DNA of 64,000 bases, from NCBI GenBank assembly GCA_030562195.1, contig CM060202.1:32850599-32914598 (forward strand), in the 5' to 3' direction. Source of the stretch: Nipponacmea schrenckii (taxonomy: Eukaryota; Mollusca; Gastropoda; Lottiidae). Below are positions 32,288-43,479 of the stretch, piece by piece (position 1 is the first letter of the stretch; each line of letters starts with the position of its first letter). The notes under the pieces are model-generated. The model made no database searches, was not told the DNA's origin, and saw only the letters and a list, made by a program, of their open reading frames with translations. Made by a program: the position numbers and the translations under genes.

Positions 32288-34002
32288 TTGTGGGACTTTG
32301 CTACCGCAAAGTCCCAGTTTGTTTTCGGTTTGTCAATTCTTTTTTTTTTTTTTTTTGCAGTGCGTTCATCGAACGCACTGCTTTGTTTTCGAAATGTCTT
32401 TTTTTTTTTTTTTTTTTCGAATTTTACCCTCGATTATTTTCAAAGAAGGCAACTTGCTGCAAACTACCTGTTGCTGTCTGCCATTCAAACTGCGAGACTA
32501 CTATTTTTTAAATGTAAAATGACGTCATTCAGAGTGACCGGAAACGAGCTGTGGGCAATGGCTTCGTTTTGGTTTTTGCCATTTATTACCTCTATTTTTC
32601 AACTGATTTTGACAGAACTACTTTTGATAGCTTCTTTTAATTGCTAGCTGCATAACTGCATTTTTAAACTGCTGATTTCATTACTTTTGTAGCTGACTTT
32701 TTAAATTTTATTTATTGCGTTTTTATCAACTTTTAGAATTTTATTCCCATCCACTTGAAAACTTATAGGTAGATAGACACTTTTAATGCGATCAAAAATC
32801 ATTATTCAAATTTTCTAAATGACTTCCGGTTTTGACGTTATTCGCTTTTGAACTTTAACAATTCAACTTCCGGAATTTTCAAGATATTTCAAAAATTCTT
32901 TTTGCGATATGCTTGAAATAGTCATACAAAAAAACGAAGATAAAAAAATCCAGACCGGAAGCAAACGATAAGCCGCCATATTGAAATGTCAAACTTTTGT
33001 AAAATTTCAAATTCAAATTCAGGGGATAAAGCGATTTTCGTTGTTTTTTCATATCTTATGACTAGAGTCGATTGCGCAACTTTATTTGGGAGCCGATTTT
33101 TGAATTTTGATTTTGATTTTCTTTTATTTCCATTTTAATTTTATTGGTAATGACAAAAACTTTAAAGGCCCATATTTTGTGACCTTGACCTTTGGTGACA
33201 TTGTGACCTGAACACGATTTATTGCCCTTGATGATATCTATCCCCTGATATATTCATTTGTGTTGTCCGATGTCTACTTCCGGTTTTATAGCCGATCGAA
33301 ATTTGTGATTTTTATTTTTAACGAGCTCTGTCACGTGAATTAATTTATAAATAACAAATATTTATATTGAATCTTATTAGGATTTATCTGCTCTTTGTAA
33401 TGATATATTAAACCACATATTTCCACCAAAAATGCGCTTTTTAATATTTGGAAATTTTATATTTTCTTCTCTACTAACTGTGCGTAATTTTCTTTAAATC
33501 GAAATTGGGCCTCTGGAGAAGCTACGATTCGCGTAATTTTGATGTCTATAGAATGTTTTATCGATTCCTGAATTATATTTGGAAACCGATTTTTGAATTT
33601 TGATTTTGATTTTGATATTTTGACCAAAAGTAATATATAAAAACTTCGAATGGTCGTATATTGTAACCTTGACCTTTGGTGACCTTGTGAGCTGCACAAA
33701 TGTGATAGCTCTCGAAAAGATCTATCCATTGATATATTATATTTTGATGTACGATGCATACTTTCCGTTTTATCACCATTTGAAAATTGCGAGATTCATC
33801 GTTAAAAACTGGTTGTTGAATTATGCGTTTGGGCGATCTACATGACACTAGTTTCAGCGAACAAATTATGCTTTGAAATAAAACGACTTATTCTCTGTAA
33901 AAATAACGTTACTGTTCTACGGATACTTTAAGGGGCAGTTTTAAAGCGTATATCAAAACTGCTACGCACTGCGTCAGAACCTCGCGAAGCCTGGGGATCT
34001 AG
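32288..34002 (-). repeat. X-family cassette 1
   Basis: Starts CTAGATCC at 34002 and ends with an A-tract (32400-32417), a GCAGTGCGTTC hairpin near 32358-32382, a second A-tract, and then a different hairpin (32291-32316) before the next CTAG. Modules contain ETS-like ACTTCCGGTTTTATAGC, TGACCTTGACCTTTGGTGAC half-sites, E-box TCACGTGA (33331-33338) and CRE TGACGTCA (32520-32527). Near-identical to the cassette at 45500-47155. Confidence 0.85.
32291..32316. repeat. Alternative terminal hairpin
   Basis: TGGGACTTTGC, loop TACC, GCAAAGTCCCA: a perfect 11-bp stem. Read on the minus strand it is followed by CAACTAG, the same position as the GCAGTGCG hairpin in other units, but unrelated in sequence. 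Its stem sequence resembles GTGGGACTTTGC at the head of Y cassettes. Confidence 0.8.
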
Positions 34003-35394
34003 TTTTTTTTTTTTTCGAAATTTACACACCTCACTGTGCCTAGGCTACAATAGTTGCAATTTTTTCACAACTTCTCTAGACCTTCTATAGTGGCAACGTG
34101 TTGCATAAATATAAAATGGAACTTTTTTGCAAAACTAGAAGTGCTGCTTTGCAACTAACCAAAAAAGTAGGAAAATGGCTCTAGATGTCGCAATTTTTGA
34201 TCGATTTTCTTCGGGTTTGCATTTTTAAAAACTTGAACTAGTTTCAAACAAGATAGCAGTTGAAAAAATTCGAAATTCGAAAATTCGTAGCACACATTTT
34301 TTTGCCGTATTTTGCACTTTTTTGCAACTTTGCTATTTTAAGACCGATTGATCTGAAAATTTGGGTGCCTTCAAGTGTCATGAATTAAAAAACATTGGCA
34401 GAGTCAAAATTTTTGCTTTATTTCCGGTTTCAACGTAAAAAGGGTTTAAACTTCCGGTTGACCTACTTGTGCTGTAATTGATGTAGCGCAACAAAATTTA
34501 TGTCAATCTTAATTAAATTAGAAGACAAAAAAACGAAGAAGAAAAAATCCGAACAGGAAGTGAAACTTTGGCCGCCATCTTGAAATGTTACTTTTTTGTA
34601 AAACTTAAAATGGGGCCTCAGGGTTATGTCTAATTTCCGTGATGTTTACATTTCTTGTAGCTTCAGTCGATTACGAAAAAAACTGTGGGAGCTGATTTTT
34701 GAATTTTGCTTTTGCATTTTTGCAACATCCGGTTGAATTTTTTCACAGTTTGGAGGCTTATTTCTCGTGACCTTGACCTTTGGTGACTTTGACCTTTGGT
34801 AGGTCAAAGGTCATTGACCTTGGCTATCAGTTGATACTTTGACCTTTGACCTCCGACCTCAACTTCCGGTTTTATAGCTGCCCGAAAACAGCAAAATTCG
34901 CAACTTTGGACTGCTCTAGAGCGTGACCTAATTAATTTAGAGTGTTAATTTTTTTAGATTCTTAAGGTGCTTTTTGTCCTCTTTCCAAAGATGTATAACA
35001 AAAGATTTTAAAATGAAAATTGAAATTTTTGATTTTTGAAAATAAAAGTACATTTTGCCGTATTTACGTTTTTTTGAAATGTATGTGTGTATATCTCGTG
35101 ATCTATTGGATGTACAAACTTCAGATTTGTACTGTGAATATACATTTTGAATGTGATTAGATTCACGCTGAAAAGAATTAGATGGGCGTGGCACATCCGG
35201 GTAAATTTTCAGTTTTCCTTATATATGGGTCAGCGTATTACGTTTGTAGGAAATACGTTTTTTTTTAAAAATTACCTTGCACACAGATACCTTATTGCTT
35301 TGGCCAGTTTATCCTAGAAAATCAGATGTTTCTGTCTGTTTGTTGCAATTTGCGACGTTAGCAAAGTCCCACTCTGTGCCACAAGTGGCTCTAG
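34003..35394 (-). repeat. Y-family cassette 1 (1392 bp)
   Basis: On the minus strand it begins CTAGAGCCACTTGTGGCACA, whose GCCAC/GTGGC forms a small head stem, and ends TTCGAAAAAAA at 34004-34020. Dense AGGTCA half-sites at 34768-34860, YY1-like AAGATGGCGGC near 34572, and ETS-like sites. One large module. No coding sequence. Confidence 0.85.
34801..34820. promoter_or_regulatory. Composite nuclear-receptor site in Y cassette
   Basis: AGGTCAAAGGTCATTGACCT combines a perfect DR1 (AGGTCA-A-AGGTCA, RXR/PPAR/HNF4 type) with a perfect IR1 (AGGTCA-T-TGACCT, EcR/FXR type) sharing the middle half-site. Identical at 36196-36215 and 44280-44299. Binding is not demonstrated. Confidence 0.55.
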
Positions 35395-37385
35395 TTTTTT
35401 TGTTTTTTTTCGAAATTTACACACCTCACTGCGCCTAGACTGCAATAGTTGCAACATTGTCTCAACTTCCCTAGACCTTCTGTAGTGGCGACGTGTTGCA
35501 TAAATATAAAATGGAACATTTTTGCAAAACCGGAAGTGCTACATTGCAACATGCTTAAAAAGTCGGTCAGTGGCTCTAGAAGTCGCAATTTTTGATCGAT
35601 TTTCTTCGGGTTTCCATTTTTGAAAACTTGAAACAATTTCCAACAAGATAGCAGTTAAAAAATTTCGAAATTCGGAAATTCATAGCATACATTTTTTTGC
35701 CGTATTTTGCACAATTTTGCAACTTTGCCATTTTAAGACCGATTGATCTGAAAATTTGGGTACCTTCAAGTGTCACGAATATAAAAACATTGACAGAGTC
35801 AAAATTTTGGCTTCATTTCCGGTTTCAACGTAAAAAGGGTTTAAACTTCCGGTTGACCCACTTATGCTGTAATTGGTGTATCGAAACAAACTTTATGTCA
35901 ATCTTAATTAAATGAGAACACAAAAAAACGAAGAAGAAAAAATCCGAACCGGAAGTGAAACTTTGGCCGCCATCTTGAAATGTTACTTTTTTGTAAAAGT
36001 AAAAATGGGGCCTCAGGGTTATGTCTAATTTCTGCGATAATTACATTTCTGGAATCCTCAGTCGATTGCGAAAAAAACATTGCGAGCCGATTTTTGAATT
36101 TCGCTTTTGCATTTTTGCAACATCCGGTTGAATTTTTTCTAAGTTTGGGGGCTTATTTCTCGTGACCTTGACCTTTGGTGACCGTGACCTTTAGTAGGTC
36201 AAAGGTCATTGACCTTGGCTATCAGTTGCTACTTTGACCTTTGACCTCCAACGTCTACTTCCGGTTTTATAGCTGCCCGAAAACAGCAAAATTCGCAACT
36301 TTGGGTAGCTCTAGAGTGTGACCTCATAAATTTAGAGCGTTATTTTCTCCAGATTCTTAAGGTGCTTTTTGTCCTCTTTCCAACGATATATAACAAAAGT
36401 TTGTAAAATGAAAATTGAACTTTTTGATTTTTGAACATAACAGTACAATTTGCTGTATTTACGATTGTTTGAAATGTATGTGTGTATATCTCGTGATCTA
36501 TTAAATGTACAAACTTCAAATTTGTACCGTGAATATACATTTTGAATGTGATTAGATTCACGCTAAAAAAAAATTGAGATGGGCGTGGCACATCCGTGTA
36601 AATTTCGAATTTACCCTTTTCATGGGTCAGCGAATTACGTCTGTAGGAAAAAGCGTTTTTTTTAAAAAGTACTTTGCACACAGATACCTTATTGCTTTGG
36701 CCAGTTCATCCCAGAAAATCAGATGATAGCAAACCGGTTAATTTTTTCTAATTTTGGAAGCTTATTTCTCATGACCTTGACGATTGGTGACCTTGACCTT
36801 TTGTAGGTCAAATGTCATTGACCTTATCTATCATTTAATTGTTTGACATTTGACCTCCGACGTCAACTTCCGGTTTTATAGCTGCCCGAAAACAGCAATA
36901 TTCACAAATTTGGACTGCTCTAGAGCGTGACCTAATTAATTTAGAGGGTTATTTTTTTCAGATTCTTAAGGCGCTTTTTGTCCACTTTCCATCAAAGAAT
37001 AACAAAAGTTTTTAAAATGAAAATTTAATTTTTGCACTTTTAAAATTAAAGTACATTTTGCTTTTTTGAAATGTATTTGTGTATATCTCGTGATCTATTA
37101 GTTTTTCAAGCTTCAAATTTGTACCGTTAATATACATTTCAAATATGATTAGATTTACGCAAAAATAAATGAGATGGGCGTGGCACATCCGGGTAAACTT
37201 ACAATTTTTCATTTATGTCGGTCAGCGCTCTACGTGTGTAGGAAATAACGTTTTTCAAAAGGTACTTTGCACACAGATACCTCGTTGCTTTGGCCAGTTT
37301 CTCCCAGAAAATCAAATGCTTCGGGCTGTTTGTTGCAATTTTGCAACGTTAGCAAAGTCCCACTCTGTGCCACGTGTGGCTCTAG
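35395..37385 (-). repeat. Y-family cassette 2 with duplicated module (1991 bp)
   Basis: Same head and tail as Y1, but about 600 bases longer because the half-site/ETS module occurs twice (around 36140-36720 and 36740-37260). The second copy has lost the intact composite receptor site (AGGTCAAATGTCATTGACCT). Confidence 0.85.
36196..36215. promoter_or_regulatory. Composite nuclear-receptor site, second copy
   Basis: Same 20 bases as at 34801-34820, in an otherwise diverged context. Confidence 0.55.
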
Positions 37386-39146
37386 TTACGTATTTCGACT
37401 TTGGCGAAAACGTATTGTAATCGTTCGGATTATTTTATTTTTTTTGCAGTGCGTTCATCGAACGCACTGCTTTGTTTTCGAAATGACTATTTTTTTTTTG
37501 CAGTGCGTTCATCGAACGCACTGCTTTGTTTTCGAAATGTTTTTTTTTTTTTTTTTTTTTTTTCGAATTTCACATTCGATTTTTTTCTTAGAAGGCAACA
37601 TGCTACAAACTACCTGTTGCTGTCTGCCATTCAAACTGCGGGACTACTATTTGTTAAATGTAAAATGACGTCATTCAGAGTGACCGGAAACGAGCTGTGG
37701 GCAATGGCTTCGTTTTGGTTTTTGCTATTTATTACCTCTATTTTTTAACTGATTTTGACAGAACTAATTTTGCTAGCTTCTTTTAACTGCTAGCTACATA
37801 ACTGCATTTTTAAACTGCAAATTTCATTACTTTTGTAGCTGACTTTTTTTATTTCAAATTTTGCGTTTTTTTCAACTTCTACAATTTTATTTACATCCAC
37901 CCGAAAACTTACAGGTAGATAGACATTGTTAATGCGCTCAAAAGTAATTTTATATATTTTCGACATCACTTCCGGTTTTGAAGTTATTCGTTTGTAAATT
38001 TTAAAAACCTAACCTCCGGAATTCTTAAGATATTTCAAAAATTCGTTTTGCAACATGCTACAAATAGTCATACAAAAAAACGAAGATGAAAAAATCCGCA
38101 CCGGAAGCAAAAGATTGGCCGCCATATTGAAATGTTAAACTTTTGTAAAATTCAAAATGGGGCCTCAGGGGATAAAGAAATTTCCGCTAGTTTTTCATAT
38201 CTTATGACTAGAGTCGATTGCGCAATAATATTTGGGAGCCGATTTTTGAATTTTGATTTTGATTTTCTTTTATTTCCATTTTAATTTTTTTGGTAATGAC
38301 CAAAACTTCAAAGGCCCGTATTTCGTGACCTTGACCTTTGGTGACCTTGTGACCTGAACACGAGTTATTGCCCTTGATGATATCTATTCAATGATATATT
38401 CATATGTGTTGTCCGATATCTACTTCCGGTTTTATAACCGATTGAAATTTGTGATTTTTATTCTTAAAGAGCTCTGTCACGTGAACTAATTTATAAATAA
38501 CAAAAATTCATATTGAATCTTATTACAGTTTATCTGCCCTTTGTAACGATATATAAATCCACAGATTTCCACCAAAAATGCGCTTTTTAGGATTTGAGAA
38601 TTTTGTGTTTCTTCTCTACTAACTGTGCGTAATTTTCTTTAAATCGAAATGGGGCCTCTGGAGATACTCCGATTCGTGTAATTTTGATGTCTATAGAATG
38701 TAATATCGATTTCTGAATCATATTTGGAAACCGATTTTTGAAATTTGATTTTGATTTTGATATTTACCTGATAGTAATATATAAAAACTTCGAATGGTCG
38801 TATATTGTAACCTTAAAATTTGGTGACCTTGTGAGCTGCACAAATGTGATAGCTCTCGAAAAGATCTATCCATTGATATATTATATTTTTATGTACGATG
38901 TATACTTTCCGTTTTATCACCATTTGAAAATTGCGAATTCCATTGTTAAAAACTGTTTGTTGAATTATGCGTTTGGGCGATCTACATGACACGAGTTTCA
39001 GCGAACCAATTATGCTTTGAAAAAAAAACCACTTATACTCTGTAAAATAATGTTAGTGTTCAACCGATACTTTGTTGGGTAGTTTTAAAGCGTATATCAA
39101 AACTGCTACGCACTGCGTCAGAACCTCGCGAAGCCTGGGGATCTAG
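37386..39146 (-). repeat. X-family cassette 2, double tail hairpin (1761 bp)
   Basis: The tail has two consecutive hairpin blocks (hairpins near 37446-37470 and 37499-37524) next to A-tracts, as in the Z unit ending at 6129. Contains E-box TCACGTGA at 38477-38484 and TGACGTCA near 37667. Confidence 0.85.
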
Positions 39147-40800
39147 TTGCAGTGCGTTCATCGAACGCACTGCTTTGTTTTCGAAATGACTATTTTTTTT
39201 TTTTTTTTTTTTTTTCGAATTTTACCCTCGCTTTTTCTCTAAGAAAGCAACTTGCTACAAACTACCTGTTGCTGTCTGCTATTCAAACTCCGAGACTACC
39301 ATTTTTTAAATGCAAAATGACGTCATTGAGGTCAACCGGAAACGAGCTGTGGGCAATAGCGCTAGTTTGGGTTTTTGCTGTTTATTTCCTTTAATTTTCA
39401 ACTGATTTTGACAGAACTTCTTTTGTTAGCTTCTTTAAACTGCTAGCTACTTAACTGCAGTTTTAAACTGCTAATTTCATTACTTTTGTAGCTGACTTTT
39501 TTATTTTTAATTTTTGCGTTTTTTTCAACTTCTATAGTTTTATTCTCATCCACCTGAAAACTAACAGGTAGATAGACATTGTTAATGCGATCTAAAATAA
39601 TTTTTTAAATTTTCGACATCACTTCCGGTTTTGAAGTTATTCTCTTGTAAATGTTAAAAACCTAACTTCCGGAATTCTTAAGATATTTCAAAAATTCGTT
39701 TTGCAACATGCTACAAATAGTCATACAAAAAAACGAAGATGAAAAAATCCGGACCGGAAGCAAAAGATAAGACGCCATATTGAAATGTTAAACTTTTGTA
39801 AAATTAAAAATGGGGCCTCAGGTGATAAAGCGATTTTCATTATTTTTTCATATCTTATGACTAAAGTCGATTGCGCAATTATATTTGGGAGCCGATTTTT
39901 GAATTTTGATTTTGATGTTCTTTTATTTCCATTTTAATTTTTTTGGTAATGACCAAAATTTCAAAGGCCAATATTTCGTGACCTTGACCTTTGGTAACCT
40001 TATGACCTGAACACGAGTTATTGCCCTTGATGATATCTATTCAATGATATAGTCATATGTGTTGTCCGATGTCTACTTCCGGTTTTATAACCGATTGAAA
40101 TTTGTGATTTTTATTTTTAAAGAGCTCTGTCACGTGAACTAATTTATGAATAACAAAAATTCATATTGAATCTTATTACAGTTTATCTGCTCTTTGTAAT
40201 GATATATAAAACCACATATTTCCACTAAAAATGCGCTTTTTAGTATTTGAGAATTTTGTATTTCTTCTCTACTAACTGTGCGTAATTTTCTTTAAATCGA
40301 AATGGGGCCTCTGGAGATAATCCGATTCGTGTAATTTTGGTGTCCATAGAATGTAATATCGATTTCTGAATATTATTTGGAAACCGATTTTTGAATTTTG
40401 ATTTTGATTTTGATATTTACCTAATAGTAATATATAAAAACTTCGAATGGTCGTATATTGTAACCTTGAAATTTGGTGACCTTGTAAGCTGCACAAATGT
40501 GATAGCTCTCGAAAAGATCTATCCATTGATATATTATATTTTGATGTACGATGTATACTTTCCGTTTTATCACCATTTGAAAATTGCGAATTTCATTGTT
40601 AAAAACTGTTTGTTGAATTATGCGTTTGGGTGGTCTACATGACACGAGTTTCAGCGAACCAATTATGCTTTGAAAAAAAAAACGACTTATACTCTGTAAA
40701 ATAATGTTAGTGTTCTATAGATACTTTGTGGGGTAGTTTTAAAGCGTATATCAAAACTGCTACGCACTGCGTCAGAACCTCGCGAAGCCTGGGGATCTAG
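39147..40800 (-). repeat. X-family cassette 3 (1654 bp)
   Basis: Single tail hairpin (39148-39172) next to the previous CTAG. Over about 1.57 kb it is almost identical to the next cassette, with a few substitutions and one 6-base difference in a GATTTT run. CRE at 39318-39325. Confidence 0.85.
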
Positions 40801-42391
40801 TTTTTTTTTTTTCGAATTTTACCCTCGCTTTTTCTCTAAGAAAGCAACTTGCTACAAACTACCTGTTGCTGTCTGCTATTCAAACTCCGAGACTACCATT
40901 TTTTAAATGCAAAATGACGTCATTGAGGTCAACCGGAAACGAGCTGTGGGCAATAGCGCTAGTTTGGGTTTTTGCTGTTTATTTCCTTTAATTTTCAACT
41001 GATTTTGACAGAACTTCTTTTGTTAGCTTCTTTAAACTGCTAGCTACTTAACTGCAGTTTTAAACTGCTAATTTCATTACTTTTGTAGCTGACTTTTTTA
41101 TTTTTAATTTTTGCGTTTTTTTCAACTTCTACAGTGTTATTCTCATCCACCTGAAAACTAACAGGTAGATAGACATTGTTAATGCGATCTAAAATAATTT
41201 TTTAAATTTTCGACATCACTTCCGGTTTTGAAGTTATTCTCTTGTAAATGTTAAAAACCTAACTTCCGGAATTCTTAAGATATTTCAAAAATTCGTTTTG
41301 CAACATGCTACAAATAGTCATACAAAAAAACGAAGATGAAAAAATCCGGACCGGAAGCAAAAGATAAGACGCCATATTGAAATGTTAAACTTTTGTAAAA
41401 TTAAAAATGGGGCCTCAGGTGATAAAGCGATTTTCATTATTTTTTCATATCTTATGACTAAAGTCGATTGCGCAATTATATTTGGGAGCCGATTTTTGAA
41501 TTTTGATTTTGATGTTCTTTTATTTCCATTTTAATTTTTTTGGTAATGACCAAAATTTCAAAGGCCAATATTTCGTGACCTTGACCTTTGGTAACCTTAT
41601 GACCTGAACACGAGTTATTGCCCTTGATGATATCTATTCAATGATATAGTCATATGTGTTGTCCGATGTCTACTTCCGGTTTTATAACCGATTGAAATTT
41701 GTGATTTTTATTTTTAAAGAGCTCTGTCACGTGAACTAATTTATGAATAACAAAAATTCATATTGAATCTTATTACAGTTTATCTGCTCTTTGTAATGAT
41801 ATATAAAACCACATATTTCCACTAAAAATGCGCTTTTTAGTATTTGAGAATTTTGTATTTCTTCTCTACTAACTGTGCGTAATTTTCTTTAAATCGAAAT
41901 GGGGCCTCTGGAGATAATCCGATTCGTGTAATTTTGGTGTCCATAGAATGTAATATCGATTTCTGAATCATATTTGGAAACCGATTTTTGAATTTTGATT
42001 TTGATATTTACCTAATAGTAATATATAAAAACTTCGAATGGTCGTATATTGTAACCTTGAAATTTGGTGACCTTGTAAGCTGCACAAATGTGATAGCTCT
42101 CGAAAAGATCTATCCATTGATATATTATATTTTGATGTACGATGTATACTTTCCGTTTTATCACCATTTGAAAATTGCGAATTTCATTGTTAAAAACTGT
42201 TTGTTGAATTATGCGTTTGGGTGGTCTACATGACACGAGTTTCAGCGAACCAATTATGCTTTGAAAAAAAAAACGACTTATACTCTGTAAAATAATGTTA
42301 GTGTTCTATAGATACTTTGTGGGGTAGTTTTAAAGCGTATATCAAAACTGCTACGCACTGCGTCAGAACCTCGCGAAGCCTGGGGATCTAG
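40801..42391 (-). repeat. X-family cassette 4, no tail hairpin (1591 bp)
   Basis: Head at 42391; the tail is a bare A-tract (40801-40812) with no hairpin. Otherwise a near-duplicate of cassette 3, so the hairpin block alone accounts for most of the length difference. Confidence 0.85.
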
Positions 42392-43479
42392 TTTTTTTTT
42401 TTTTTTGTAATTCTTGGATGAGTTTGCAGACAAACTGGTAAAAGGTGCAGAAATTCTAAATCTACAGTTGATCTTAGAATGATTTCTATTATCAAATAAA
42501 ACAAAACCGGAAGTTCTATCTCTGACAGGAAGTGAGAACCGGAAGTTCAGGTTTTTTTGCTTTAGCAAGTTTATTTTCAGTTCGATTTTGACCGGATTTT
42601 CAGATTTGAAAACTTCAATGTATTTGTCAACTAACAATTATAGGTTTTATGCAATTAGGTTAAATATTTTACCCACGATTTGCAATTCAATATTCAAGGG
42701 TCATCGGCAAAAATTTCAGACCGTGATTTCTCCTTTAATATAAATGGTAAAATTTTGAAACTTTACCAGTTGATAGGCGATATGTTTATAATTTTTGAAA
42801 AAATGTGAAAAAAAAATTCCACTTCCGGTTTAGCCTCAAATGACGTAATTACGTAACTTCCGGTCTATAACTGCTAGGTGAAAAGTGAAAACTGTTTTAT
42901 AAATAACTTGTCAATAGTAATTGATTTGACCTAAATAATTAGGTCAAGCTGCCATATCGGCCGCCATTTTGAATTTTCGTTACAATTCTTAAATCCGAAA
43001 TTCAGACACTACTGATAGACCGATTTTGATGAAATTTAGCACATAGATACAATGGAACATTATCTACCTTTTCTTGGAGACCGATTTTCAAATTTCGTAT
43101 TTTCTTTCGAATTATTTAAATTTCGATTTTTTCAAAATTAGGTCACTTTAACGGGTACGGAAGGTGTGACCCACTTAATCTATGACCTTGAAAATTAGGT
43201 CAAATAATATTCAATATATTGTCTACGAGTAGATATTTTTTAATTTGGCTTACTTAAAAAATTCATAGAGATAAGTGTACTTAAATACAGCAAAAATTGA
43301 TAATTTTCATATTTTCGCCATCATTAACCGTTACGGAAGGTGTGACCTAATTATTTTATGACTTTGAAAACTAGGTCAAATGATATTCAATATATTGTCT
43401 AGATGTAGGTCATTGCAACTTTAGCCTATATAATATTTTAAGGCTCTCGAAATACGTTCATAATTGTAAGCAATTCTAG
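42392..43479 (-). repeat. V-family cassette (1088 bp)
   Basis: Minus strand: head CTAGAATTGCTTACAATTAT at 43479, tail A-tract at 42392-42406. The interior is unlike X/Y/Z (AGGTCACACCTTCCGTACCC motifs near 43150 and 43335), but ETS-like CCGGAAGT recurs. Shows that a fourth unrelated body uses the same CTAG/A-tract ends. A rearranged copy lies at 54204-54625. Confidence 0.7.

Noticed and set aside
37440..37545. Hairpins as rho-independent terminators or tRNA genes
   Set aside because: Stem followed by T-run is superficially similar, but context is a eukaryotic repeat tail, and no tRNA A/B boxes are present.
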